This document shows positions 1 through 10,063 of a stretch of 10,077 nt of DNA, piece after piece (position 1 is the first letter of the stretch; the number at the start of each line of letters is the position of its first letter). The notes under the pieces are model-generated. The model was not told the origin of the DNA. It saw nothing but the letters and a program-made list of their open reading frames with translations, and ran no database searches. This stretch comes from Zancudomyces culisetae. Taxonomy: Eukaryota > Kickxellomycota > Harpellomycetes > Harpellales > Legeriomycetaceae. Location of the stretch: positions 1 through 10,077 of the forward strand of contig LSSK01000884.1 in the NCBI GenBank assembly GCA_001969505.1, given 5' to 3'. A program made the position numbers and the translations under genes.

Positions 1-9
1 GTAACTTAC

Positions 10-166
10 CATCCACTCCATAAGCATCTGATACGAGATACCGTTTTTTTATCAGATTTTTCCCCCATGAAGTTGTAAGTTGCACTCTTTTACCCAAGCC
101 AAAAATACCAGCTCTGGGTTTGGATGGGAGTATTCTCTTCACTGGTAACCTGTTATTTCCAATCAT
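10..166 (-). CDS. First exon of an unrecognised protein, possibly mitochondrial (partial, runs off left edge)
   Basis: The exon encodes 52 codons plus one base and ends at a perfect donor, gtaagt, whose first two bases lie at 9-8 on the minus strand. The rest of the gene is outside the window. The chosen ATG (166-164) is the first in-frame ATG after an in-frame TAA at about 205-203, and no AG acceptor lies between them. The peptide starts MIGNNRLPVKRILPSKPRAG and ends KKRYLVSDAYGVD. It has many Lys/Arg and no acidic residue until Asp47, which is typical of a mitochondrial targeting presequence; that is inference. I do not recognise the family. Alternative: an acceptor at 'aataacag' near 148 could make this an internal exon, so the start is not certain. 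The good donor and the clean frame favour a real gene. Confidence 0.5.
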
Positions 167-845
167 TTTTATCAGTTTGATACCATGGAAGCAGAAAAGA
201 TTTTATAAATAATAATAATAATAATAATAAAACAAAGAGATGCTAAAGTAAGAGTATCTGCGTAACAGTGGAAGAGGTTTTAATAATATGCAGCTTTGAG
301 TGTTGTACGAGTAAAATAACAAATGAAACTCGGGTTGGGTTCAAAAAGCACAGATCCTTTTTTTTTAGTTCTCTATCACAAAATATTTTTATTTATCATA
401 CAATTTTTCATAATTATGGTTGGATGTTGATCATCACTATCCTACTCCTTTATTCGAGTATTTTACAAACCATAGAGGGGTTGGGTGGAAGGAAGGAGTG
501 GTGGGGGGATGATGAGTTTTCGGAATTTGGAATTGACGGGAAAATCACTAATTGTATGAAATGTTTTTAGGAAGGGCGGGATTAAAAAGTTGATAGGGAA
601 GGGTGGAATAATTAACGACGCTTTACATTAATTTGTTAGATATATTATTTTCATGAGCATGATAATGTGCTACCTTTGGTATAGGTATCAAAGATTGATC
701 GATAATTGAAAAAAAAATGCAAGGAAAGAAAAAAAAAGCATAAACCTCCCCCCCCACAAAAGTATTCAGATTTACATCTTTGATTCTTTCTTTTTTTTTT
801 TGCTTCTTTAGATAAATCCATACAAGAAAACAATATAGAGTTGAA
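167..845. other. Intergenic region, upstream of the left-edge gene and downstream of the thioesterase
   Basis: I see no convincing gene in these 679 bases. The stretch should hold the promoter of the left-edge gene (at its left end) and the 3' UTR and terminator of the thioesterase (at its right end). It contains an AAT microsatellite at 208-228, a G-rich stretch at about 478-515, and A, T and C homopolymers at about 709-800. A 100-codon plus-strand open frame at 268-570 has no recognisable domain and a low-complexity middle, so I treat it as chance. I found no AATAAA close downstream of the thioesterase stop on the minus strand. Confidence 0.6.
208..228. repeat. (AAT)7 microsatellite
   Basis: Seven perfect AAT units lie just upstream of the predicted start codon of the left-edge minus-strand gene. 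They would fall in its 5' UTR or core promoter. Simple AAT tracts recur in this window, for example in the kinase intron. Confidence 0.9.
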
Positions 846-3183
<2,338 letters not shown>

Positions 3184-3281
3184 TATATCTCTTCTTGTAT
3201 ATTTTTATGTATATTTTGTTGTTTTTTTTTTTGTTATTTTAGCTTCATATATATGGATTTTCAAGACTGTTATACAATGTG

Positions 3282-3296
3282 TATATATATATATAT
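3282..3296 (-). promoter_or_regulatory. TA-rich TATA-like tract upstream of the thioesterase
   Basis: A continuous TATATA run lies about 100 to 113 bp upstream of the thioesterase ATG, a plausible distance for a TATA element. TA runs are common across this AT-rich window, also inside introns, so the call rests only on position. Confidence 0.25.
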
Positions 3297-3315
3297 GTAG
3301 ATATATCTACTCTTA

Positions 3316-3345
3316 TAAAAGTAAAAGTAAAAGTAAAAGTAAAAA
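3316..3345. repeat. (TAAAAG)4 repeat upstream of the thioesterase
   Basis: Four perfect TAAAAG units (3316-3339) followed by a degenerate fifth. On the coding (minus) strand it reads CTTTTA repeats, beginning 133 bp upstream of the thioesterase ATG. The same unit occurs upstream of the nucleoporin at 7328-7345. It may be a promoter poly-pyrimidine element or just a microsatellite. Confidence 0.9.
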
Positions 3346-3787
3346 ACAAATGGTAAATGTTGGTGATAAATGTTTTAAATACCAGTTTATGAGATTTACT
3401 TTTTATTTTTAAATAAAACTAATAAAGAAAAAAAAAATAATTTGAAAACTTGGAAAAAAATGTATAAAAAAAAAGGGTCATAGCACATGATATTTAAATT
3501 TTTTTTCTTTTATTTCGTAATCCATTCAAAATTCATATTCACCACATCTTCACCCTACCCCGAACTTTTTTTTTGTTTTTTTTGTTTAAAACAAAGCGAA
3601 AATGTAACAACCAAACAATCCGGAACGAAAACTTGGAATTATGAAAACCCTATCGATTTGGAAAGAAAAAAAAAGAAAAAAAAAACAGGGGAGGAGGAAA
3701 GGGTGAAAGGGAGAGTGTAAAGTAAAATCACAAGCATCTGTGTAAACACATAATCAAGATATATGAATAGTTGAAACGTGTATGAGA

Positions 3788-3793
3788 TTTATT
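3788..3793 (-). terminator. Candidate poly(A) signal AATAAA of the nucleoporin gene
   Basis: A perfect AATAAA on the minus strand lies about 145 nt downstream of the nucleoporin TAA stop, within T-rich sequence. Fungal poly(A) signals are loose and the hexamer is expected by chance in AT-rich DNA, so this is only a positional candidate. Confidence 0.35.
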
Positions 3794-3937
3794 AAAAAAT
3801 TAACAATATAGCTACTACTTTCTACAATAAGAAATATAAAAACACTACAGACAAAAAAAAAGAAATCTAAATAATAAGAGTAACAATAAAATTACCCCCA
3901 TTCTTTACCCAACGCTAGAAACAATTATAAATATAAT

Positions 3938-6900
3938 TTAGAATCTTCGTTTTGGACGAGCAATTTTTCTTCCAGCAAAATTTGGATTTGACATGGCGGA
4001 ATTCATGCTAAAACCAGCAGATGAAAGATTTGAGGGAGTATTTGTAGGTTTAGAACCAAGATTAAAACTAATTGAAGGAGGAGCAGCTGATGAAGAACCA
4101 AAAGAAAACGGCTGTTGTTGCTGCTGTTGTTGGGGTTGTTGGGGGAATGGTTGTTTTTGGAACTGAGGTTGTTGAATTGAAGGAGAGCTATTAAAGAAAG
4201 GTTGTTGTATAGAGTTTCGGTTTTGGTTTTGGTTTTGACTCTGGTTCTGGTTCTGGTTAGAAAAACCAAAATTGAAAGAAGAAGGTTGTGATGAAAGAGA
4301 AGAGGAAGATAGATCAGAAACATCGTTCATTTCTACATTAGAAGGGAAACGCTGACGAGAAAATGATGATGAAGTTTGATTAAGATTAGTGTTGGGATTG
4401 GGATTAGAGCTAGTAAGAGTATTATTCGAGGTATTGGATGTGTTGGAACTGCCAAATACGAATGGTTTATTGGAAGGAGCAGCAAAGAGAGATTGGGATT
4501 GAGATTGTGCTTGTGTTTGGGGTTGGGGTTGGGGTTGACTACCAAAAGTAAATAGTGAGGCAGGTTTACTGTTGGTGTTGTTTGATGAGGTAGATTGGAA
4601 AGAAAAGGGAGTAGGTGCTGGTTGAGGTTGAGTTTGGGATTGGAGAGGAGCAGAAAAGGAAGGAACTGTAGTTGTGGCTGTAGTTGTAGAAGTAGAAGTG
4701 GGAGGAGTAGAAGTAGGAGCGGAAATAGGAGCGAAAGGAGTAGAAGTGGTAGTTTCGGGGACAGGTTTAGGCTGATTAGAGAACAAAGATGGAGTTGATG
4801 TTGGCTGGTTGGTGGTAGTAGTGGTAGTAGTGTTGGTAGTGTTGGTAGCAGCACTTGCACCAAATGAAAACAAAGAGGTTGGTTTATCGGAAGGTAAAGA
4901 AGGTTTATTAGGATTTGTGGTGAATAAGGAGGTAGAGGTAGTAGGGTTAGAGGTAGTAGGGTTAGAGGTAGTAGGGTTAGAGGTAGTAGGGTTAGAGGTA
5001 GTAGGGTTAGAGGTAGTAGGGTTAGAGGTAGTAGGGTTAGAGGTAGAGTTAGGGTTGGGGTTAAGAGTGGAGGGAGTAGCTGCACCGAATGTAAAAGTAG
5101 ATTTTTTGGGTTCTGTAGTAAGTTTTGGCTGGCTAGGTTTTGTTGTACCAAAGCTGAATAATGAAGCTGGCTTATCTGTAGATGTGGTAGATGTTGGTAC
5201 TGGCTGTTTTTGTTGTTGTTGTTGTTCTTGTTGATTGGAAATTACTGGTTTGAATAGCGAGGTATTATTGTTTGTATCTGTGTTTGTGTTTGTGTTTACA
5301 CTAAATGATAATGAAGGTGCTGAAGCCAAAGCTGATTTTGTTGTGAGCAATGGTTGCGAAGGTGGTTGTGATTGAGGTTGAGATTGAGATTGAGATTGAG
5401 ATTGAGATTGAGATTGAGATTGTGGAGCAAAAAGAGAAGTAGACGGGATTGATTTTGCATCAGAGTTATTGCCAACACTGCTATCTATTGTTGAAGGCAA
5501 TAAAGATGTCTTTTGAGGCTGACCTTTTGTGTCTGTTGCAAACTTAAACTCAGGAATCACAGAAGTACCGCCTACTTTGATGTTCAAGAATTTAGAAGGA
5601 GAATAAGATGTAAATGGTTTCTCGCCACCAAGAATAGTAGTTGTTCCACTCTTAACGCCATTAATACTACCAATATTAGATGCAACTGCTGTACTAGTAT
5701 TACTAGTCTTTTGTTCGTGTTTAACATAAAAGGGTCGTCTGCTTGGTTTCAACTCCATGTTTTCCTCAACATTGCCTGTTCCTTTCGAAATACCTTGTAA
5801 TCTATCTACCGTCTTTGGAACCTTAATCATATCTCTATCATTATCAGCCTCCTTGTTCGTACCACTCAGTACTCCTTGATCCTTACATACCCCTTCTTTA
5901 CTTCGATTTTTCCGTCTAGTCGTAATGTTTTTCGTAACCTTTTCGCTTTCATTTTCCGAACCAGACGACAAATCTGAATCTGAAAATATAGCCGAAAATT
6001 TCCATTTGCCTGATGTCTTGTTCCTATCACGGCGATAGTCATGGATGTTGTAACTTGTCACTCTCCTGTTAAACGCCTTTGCCCGGTTGGCATATCTACT
6101 CCTATTAGCAATTTCTGATTTCTCAATTGTTGCCTCTGGTTTTAGATTACTACTACAAACCGTACAAATCTTTTTGTTGCTGCCAACACTTCTATCTCCT
6201 GCACCATTTGGCTGTGCTCCTGTCACGTCTTCAGGTTCAATATCCATGCTTCTTTTGACCCCAGCAACTGGCGTTAGCTCCTCTTGTATCTCTTTGGCTG
6301 TCATTTCCTTACTCACATCATTAACACTACCATTATTTTCGGAAATGCTTGGTTCTCGCCTCTTGAACACATTTCCTATTTTGTTCTTATTTCCATCCTC
6401 CATAAGACTTTTAATATTGTACAGGCTTTTGACCTGTGCCGGTGACAGCCACCGTGCTACTCGCGGTGTTTTGTTTTCTTCCTCCTGCCCTGATTTCTCT
6501 ATAAGTCTACTCTTTTTGCGTTCTACTACCCGTTTGATCTCATAATTCAGTACATCGCTACTTCTTTTGGCAGGTGATCTCCCTTCATACAATATACTCT
6601 CTCCCCCATTTTCGTCCAATCTGAGGCCTCTATGTCGTAAGCTGATAATACTTGGCTTTCTCTCAACATTCAAATGTCCCATTGAACCAACTACTCTCCT
6701 TCTCATCCTTTCTAGTCGTTGATTCTGGTTCATACCAGCAACTGGTGTCGCAAATGCACCTGCCCGAATTTCCTCATCTCCCGTCTCCATACGCTCTTTT
6801 ATACTAACAGCTGAGTTTGGTGTTAACCCTCCAGCCGCACCAATACTACCGTTTCTATTGTTGGCAGTACTGCTGTCATAGTAGTTGATACTAATCCCAT

Positions 6901-7210
6901 TCTCAGCAGCGTCATTGTTGATAAGCGGTGAGTTTACTGCGCTTCTCAAGCCCAAATCGCCCAGCGCCTTATCAAGTCTGTTAATCAGCGGCGTAACCCT
7001 AACCACATTATTCCCTGCATTTTTTTTGTCTGTTGGACTTGATGTGCTCCAAATCCTACATGCCATCCGTTTAACAGCGTCTATAAACCATCCATCCTCT
7101 TCGAGCTCCGTAGATTCTGAGTTTTGTGGATGCATTTTGTTGCGGCAATTTAATAGCCTTTTTGGCGTTACAATTATCCGTTCAGGAAGATCGTGTCTAT
7201 TACTCTGCAT
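3938..7210 (-). CDS. FG-repeat nucleoporin, Nup1/Nup153-like (1090 aa, intronless)
   Basis: Component of the nuclear pore complex; FG repeats bind transport receptors, and Nup1/Nup153-type proteins sit on the nuclear basket side. Residues 38-56 (core WFIDAVKRMACRIW) form a likely amphipathic helix with F42, V46, M49 and I53 on one face and K47, R48, R52 on the other. Nup1 and Nup60 use such N-terminal helices to bind the inner nuclear membrane. Residues 60-560 are charged, basic and probably disordered, with one CxxC pair (C349, C352). From about 590 on the protein is Ser/Thr/Asn/Gln-rich with seven FG motifs at roughly 687 (FSFG), 707 (FTFG), 783 (FSFG), 887 (FTFG), 920 (FVFG), 981 (FNFG) and 1038 (FSFG), plus a FNLG near 1049. 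The last residues, GRKIARPKRRF, form a basic tail like that of Nup1/Nup153-type proteins, possibly an importin-binding signal. The start is the only sensible ATG ahead of the helix. Family is clear; the exact orthologue (Nup1 versus Nup60 or Nup2) is less certain. Confidence 0.88.
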   Translation of the reverse strand: MQSNRHDLPERIIVTPKRLLNCRNKMHPQNSESTELEEDGWFIDAVKRMACRIWSTSSPTDKKNAGNNVVRVTPLINRLDKALGDLGLRSAVNSPLINNDAAENGISINYYDSSTANNRNGSIGAAGGLTPNSAVSIKERMETGDEEIRAGAFATPVAGMNQNQRLERMRRRVVGSMGHLNVERKPSIISLRHRGLRLDENGGESILYEGRSPAKRSSDVLNYEIKRVVERKKSRLIEKSGQEEENKTPRVARWLSPAQVKSLYNIKSLMEDGNKNKIGNVFKRREPSISENNGSVNDVSKEMTAKEIQEELTPVAGVKRSMDIEPEDVTGAQPNGAGDRSVGSNKKICTVCSSNLKPEATIEKSEIANRSRYANRAKAFNRRVTSYNIHDYRRDRNKTSGKWKFSAIFSDSDLSSGSENESEKVTKNITTRRKNRSKEGVCKDQGVLSGTNKEADNDRDMIKVPKTVDRLQGISKGTGNVEENMELKPSRRPFYVKHEQKTSNTSTAVASNIGSINGVKSGTTTILGGEKPFTSYSPSKFLNIKVGGTSVIPEFKFATDTKGQPQKTSLLPSTIDSSVGNNSDAKSIPSTSLFAPQSQSQSQSQSQSQSQPQSQPPSQPLLTTKSALASAPSLSFSVNTNTNTDTNNNTSLFKPVISNQQEQQQQQKQPVPTSTTSTDKPASLFSFGTTKPSQPKLTTEPKKSTFTFGAATPSTLNPNPNSTSNPTTSNPTTSNPTTSNPTTSNPTTSNPTTSNPTTSTSLFTTNPNKPSLPSDKPTSLFSFGASAATNTTNTTTTTTTNQPTSTPSLFSNQPKPVPETTTSTPFAPISAPTSTPPTSTSTTTATTTVPSFSAPLQSQTQPQPAPTPFSFQSTSSNNTNSKPASLFTFGSQPQPQPQTQAQSQSQSLFAAPSNKPFVFGSSNTSNTSNNTLTSSNPNPNTNLNQTSSSFSRQRFPSNVEMNDVSDLSSSSLSSQPSSFNFGFSNQNQNQSQNQNQNRNSIQQPFFNSSPSIQQPQFQKQPFPQQPQQQQQQQPFSFGSSSAAPPSISFNLGSKPTNTPSNLSSAGFSMNSAMSNPNFAGRKIARPKRRF
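4941..5045. repeat. 15-bp minisatellite, seven perfect copies, encoding (TSNPT)n in the nucleoporin
   Basis: The plus-strand unit is gtagggttagaggta. Seven identical copies translate on the minus strand to the pentapeptide TSNPT at about residues 723-757, in the linker between two FG motifs. The absence of any silent change between copies points to recent tandem duplication. As 15 bp is a multiple of three, copy-number change keeps frame and would only alter linker length. Confidence 0.95.
5381..5422. repeat. (AGATTG)7 repeat encoding a Ser-Gln tract in the nucleoporin
   Basis: Seven perfect hexamers read CAATCT on the coding strand and give alternating Ser and Gln at about residues 597-610, just before the FG region. 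The tract is flanked by degenerate SQ/PQ units, so it probably grew by slippage from an older SQ-rich stretch. SQ clusters can be targets of ATM/ATR-type kinases, but here the repeat origin is the simpler explanation. Confidence 0.9.
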
Positions 7211-7327
7211 TTTTTCTTTCTCTTTGAAGGGGGGGAAGGAGTGGGTTGTGTGCGTTTGTGTGTGTGTTATTTTCTATCTATATTGTTTTATTATATGCGT
7301 TATCCTGTAATTCTGGCGTCTATAAGT

Positions 7328-7345
7328 TAAAAGTAAAAGTAAAAG
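7328..7345. repeat. (TAAAAG)3 repeat upstream of the nucleoporin
   Basis: Three perfect TAAAAG units begin 118 bp upstream of the nucleoporin ATG and read CTTTTA repeats on its coding strand. This is the same unit, same orientation and nearly the same distance as the block upstream of the thioesterase (3316-3345). Confidence 0.9.
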
Positions 7346-8046
7346 TAAATAAAATATAGTTTTTTGTAGTGGAAGTATATATGTTGTAACTTTTCTTTTG
7401 TCAGCTCTTTTTTTGAAATATTTAAACTGAACTGAACAATAATAAAAACAAAACCAAAACCAAAAACAAAAATAATAATAAAATCGTATTTTATTTCATT
7501 TATTTATTTATTTATTTGGATTTCTACTTTTTTTTTCAATATTGACCTCTAATACTAAAAGAACATAAAAAAAAAAGAAAAAAAAAAGCCTAAAAAATAA
7601 AATATATTGAAAATTTAAATTAAAAAAATTTTTTTTTCTTTTTTTCTTTTTTTCTTTCAAAATGATTTAGAAACTAATCTTCAACAAAAAAAAAAAAATT
7701 TACATGGCAAATAAAAACCACTTTTTATAAATTGTATGCACATATATATTTATTTATTGGGGGTTTTTTTTTATTCAATATCTAAAGCAATTTTTGTAAT
7801 GCATAAAAATCATTATATATTTCAATAACAACCTTGGAGTTTTAGTATTTTTGTCCAAATACACAAAATGAGAATGAGGATGAAATTGAAAATAGCTTTT
7901 TATTTAGGAGGGGGAGGGAGATGTGGTTGAAAAGGGATGGTTGGTGATGGTTGGTGATGGTTAATATTTTTATTTTTTGGTTTTTAACTAAAGTTTTGAT
8001 CCAGCTAAGAAATGTGTTAAAAGTATACGTATATTCAAAATGAGCA

Positions 8047-8076
8047 CCATCCCTCCATCCCTCCATCCCTCCATCC
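8047..8076. repeat. CCATCCCT octamer repeat
   Basis: Three perfect copies of CCATCCCT plus a partial fourth, in the divergent intergenic region. It is followed directly by T/C-rich sequence. No coding context is supported. Confidence 0.9.
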
Positions 8077-8284
8077 TTTTTTCCTTTTTTCCTTTCTGGG
8101 TAATTTTGATTGTATTTAGGTTTTATATTATCGATGCTTGTATAGACGGGGGAGTTTTTTTTAAAAAAAAATACTAGTGGTATTCTGATAATATCATTTA
8201 TCATTTTGGATTTCAAGATGGATCCTACATATCATATACATGATTAAAAAAAGTATTGCTCATCGAGGAAAAAAAAAACATGTG

Positions 8285-8748
8285 ATGAGAGGAAGAAGAG
8301 AGAGATTTTCGATTGGTGTATATAGAGGAACAAGAAAGTAAGTAGAAAAAGGAGGGGGGGAGAGGAATTTGTTATATTGCAAAAGCCTGGAAGATTTTTT
8401 TCTTTGTAGTACCTACAAGAATAAGAAAATGCAAAGACAAAGAATGGTTTCTGGTACGTATTTTATATTATCCCATTTCATTTCATTCCGTTCCGTTCCA
8501 TTCCATGGTATAACTGGTAATGAAAAATAAAACGAACTCTATTTATAATAGAATTCAAAGGTGGGGGGGGAGAAAGCAACTTGATTTCTTTTGGTATTTC
8601 TTATAATGTTATTGTTTATATTTAAATAACCTTCAGAGCATCCAAAACTACAAAAAAAAAAAGAGAAAAGAAAAAAAAAAGCGTGATGAAAAGCGTGATG
8701 AAAAGATTGATAAAAGAAAAAAAGCGAATTAATGAACAGTGTGCGTAG
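8285..8748 (+). CDS. Speculative small basic protein gene with three short exons
   Basis: A possible gene model. Exon 1, 8285-8337, begins MRGRRERFSIGVYRGTR and ends at a perfect donor gtaagt. A 72-bp intron ends in a strong pyrimidine-TAG acceptor (ttctttgtag). Exon 2, 8410-8453, encodes TYKNKKMQRQRMVS in phase and ends at donor gtacgt. A third exon could start at 8637 (cttcag, stop at 8684-8686, 48 aa) or at 8639 (stop at 8746-8748, 68 aa); both are extremely Lys-rich. I recognise no family. In favour: two consecutive in-phase exons with consensus donors. Against: the region is purine-rich, which by itself yields Arg/Lys/Glu codons, and the last exon is near homopolymeric. It could also be a non-coding transcript or chance. 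Confidence 0.2.
8681..8704. repeat. 12-bp tandem duplication GCGTGATGAAAA
   Basis: Two perfect adjacent copies followed by a decayed third (agattgataaaa). The unit contains RTGATGA, which resembles a snoRNA C box, but no matching CTGA D box lies at a suitable distance downstream. Confidence 0.85.
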
Positions 8749-9457
8749 TTTTTGGGAAAAATACCGTTATCATCTTTTTTTATATATATTTTTTATTTTT
8801 ACATCTTTATTATTTTCATATTCCAATTAAAACACAATAAATTGATGAATATGAGAATACTGAACAAGATAAACCAAACCAAAATAGTATACAAACAAGT
8901 TTGGTTAAATAAAAGGGTTAAAAATACTGTCGTAAAATATAGATAGTATCATCACATATCGATGAAATATACAACAAGAGTACAACTAAATGTGAAGAGA
9001 GAGAGAAAGAGAGAAAGAAAAAAAATTAAAAAAAGTCATAGTAAACAGATAAAAGCTTGTGGGAAAAGACAAGTTAACCAGTAGATTTTGTTTTTTTTTC
9101 TGGTTACAAAAAGATAAAACCAAAGCTGAAACATTAAAGTGTGCAAATATTCTCTATACACTTTTGATGTTAGTAAAATTTGCATTTTGTGAGTGTGTTG
9201 TTTGCTTTTCAATTTTGGTTCCTTTATAAATTGCAGCAATTTTGTTTTGTTACTTTTCATTTAATAGATTGTAGATTTATTCAAAATGAAAAAGAATATT
9301 TAATACTAGATAGATATAAATATATAACAAGACAAATAAAAATAGGTAATAATATAAAGATTTAAAGCTCCGTAAATACTTTTAAAACAAAAGAGAGTCA
9401 GAATAGGTGGAAATTCAAAGAGAAAAAAAATAGAGAAATACAAGAATACAAATAATA

Positions 9458-10063
9458 ATGTTAATAGTGGGATTAACAGGTGGAATATCCACAGGTAAGG
9501 CAGCAAAAAAAAAACCTCCCCAGGATATATTTGACATTGTATAAGCTTTATCTGTTTTTTTAAATTTGGAATTTTAGTGAAATGACAGTAAAAATTTTAG
9601 GTTACTATTGAATGATAAAAATAACAATAATAACAACAATAATAATAATAATACAAAGAGGGAAAACTAAAAGCATGAGAATATGGGAATAAATAGGAAA
9701 AAGCACGGTTAGTAAATATATCGAAAAACAGGGTATAGAGATAATAGATGCGGATATCATAGCGAAAAAGATTATGGAACCAGGCGAAGAAGGGTACAGA
9801 AACGTGGTGAAGCATTTCGGACGAGAGATATTGGTTGAAGGGAGCGAGGAAATCGATAGAAAAAAGTTGGGCAAGATTATTTTTGACAATACCGAAAAGA
9901 GAATGCTACTCAACAAATGTACACATCCAGTAGTTAGAAAAAAACTGATATTACAAGTGCTCAAACAGTATTTGAAAGGAAGTAAGCTGTGTGTTTTGGA
10001 TGTACCATTGTTGTTTGAGGCCAAGTTGGATAGGTACTGCGGAAAAACAATTGTAGTTAGCTG
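9458..10063 (+). CDS. Dephospho-CoA kinase (N-terminal two exons, partial at right edge)
   Basis: Catalyses the last step of CoA synthesis: ATP-dependent phosphorylation of the 3'-hydroxyl of the ribose of dephospho-CoA (CoaE family; Cab5 in yeast). Exon 1 is 9458-9494 and exon 2 is 9697-10063, separated by a 202-bp intron with donor gtaagg and acceptor aaatag. Joined, they give 134 complete residues. Visible motifs: Walker A GLTGGISTGKST at 5-16, the DAD motif at 30-32 (IIDADIIAKK), EPGEEGY and RKKLGKIIF, then THPVVRKK, and VLDVPLLFE followed by CGKTIVVS. These occur in family order and spacing. The intron is phase 1 and splits the Gly codon of the Walker A 'GK'. Exon 2 ends after 'tg' of the next codon at donor gtaagt (10064), so the C-terminal part lies outside. 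The family commonly has Ala where this has Ser11 in GGIxxGKS, a minor change. The ATG sits directly before the P-loop, the usual start for the family. Confidence 0.93.
9638..9652. repeat. (AAT)5 microsatellite in the dephospho-CoA kinase intron
   Basis: Five perfect AAT units lie within the first intron of the kinase (9495-9696), in a wider AAT/AAC-rich stretch. No function is evident. Confidence 0.85.

Larger units (their letters stand above)
3184..3937. other. Intergenic region, thioesterase upstream and nucleoporin downstream
   Basis: This 754-bp gap separates two tandem minus-strand genes. Its left part carries a TA run at 3282-3296 and the TAAAAG block at 3316-3345, both upstream of the thioesterase start. 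Its right part carries a candidate poly(A) signal for the nucleoporin at 3793-3788. A somewhat more complex patch at about 3590-3665 sits inside a 77-codon plus-strand frame (3487-3720). That frame has no recognisable motif and is bounded by T and A homopolymers, so I do not call it a gene. Confidence 0.6.
7211..9457. other. 2.2-kb divergent intergenic region, nucleoporin to dephospho-CoA kinase
   Basis: This is the longest gap in the window and separates two genes transcribed away from each other. It is dominated by A and T homopolymers and short tandem repeats: TAAAAG (7328-7345), TTTA (about 7495-7517), CCATCCCT (8047-8076), an ATTCC-like pentamer (8474-8506) and a 12-bp duplication (8681-8704). 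It must contain both promoters. Apart from the speculative exon set at 8285-8748, I see nothing gene-like. The minus-strand frame at 7842-8216 is low complexity and partly built from the CCATCCCT repeat. I found no tRNA or snoRNA with a full set of motifs. Confidence 0.6.

Noticed and set aside
268-570. 100-codon plus-strand open frame
   Set aside because: No motif, A/T and G homopolymers inside, and it lies where the 5' region of the left gene and the 3' region of the thioesterase are expected.
4941-5045. GGGTTAG within the repeat unit, resembling telomeric sequence
   Set aside because: The unit is 15 bp, codes for TSNPT in frame, and has no further telomeric context.
4003-5478. Leu/Pro-rich minus-strand and Val/Gly-rich plus-strand frames across the nucleoporin repeats
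   Set aside because: They are alternative-frame shadows of the Ser/Thr/Asn/Gln-rich FG region; the FG frame is the one with recognisable motifs.
6087-7310. Plus-strand open frames antisense to the nucleoporin N-terminal half
   Set aside because: No recognisable domain; Leu/Ser-rich shadow of the coding frame on the other strand.
7842-8216. 124-codon minus-strand open frame
   Set aside because: Low complexity, partly made of the CCATCCCT repeat, no motif and no supporting splice structure.
8282-8288. GTGATGA C-box-like motif at the start of the speculative small gene
   Set aside because: No CTGA D box follows within snoRNA range.
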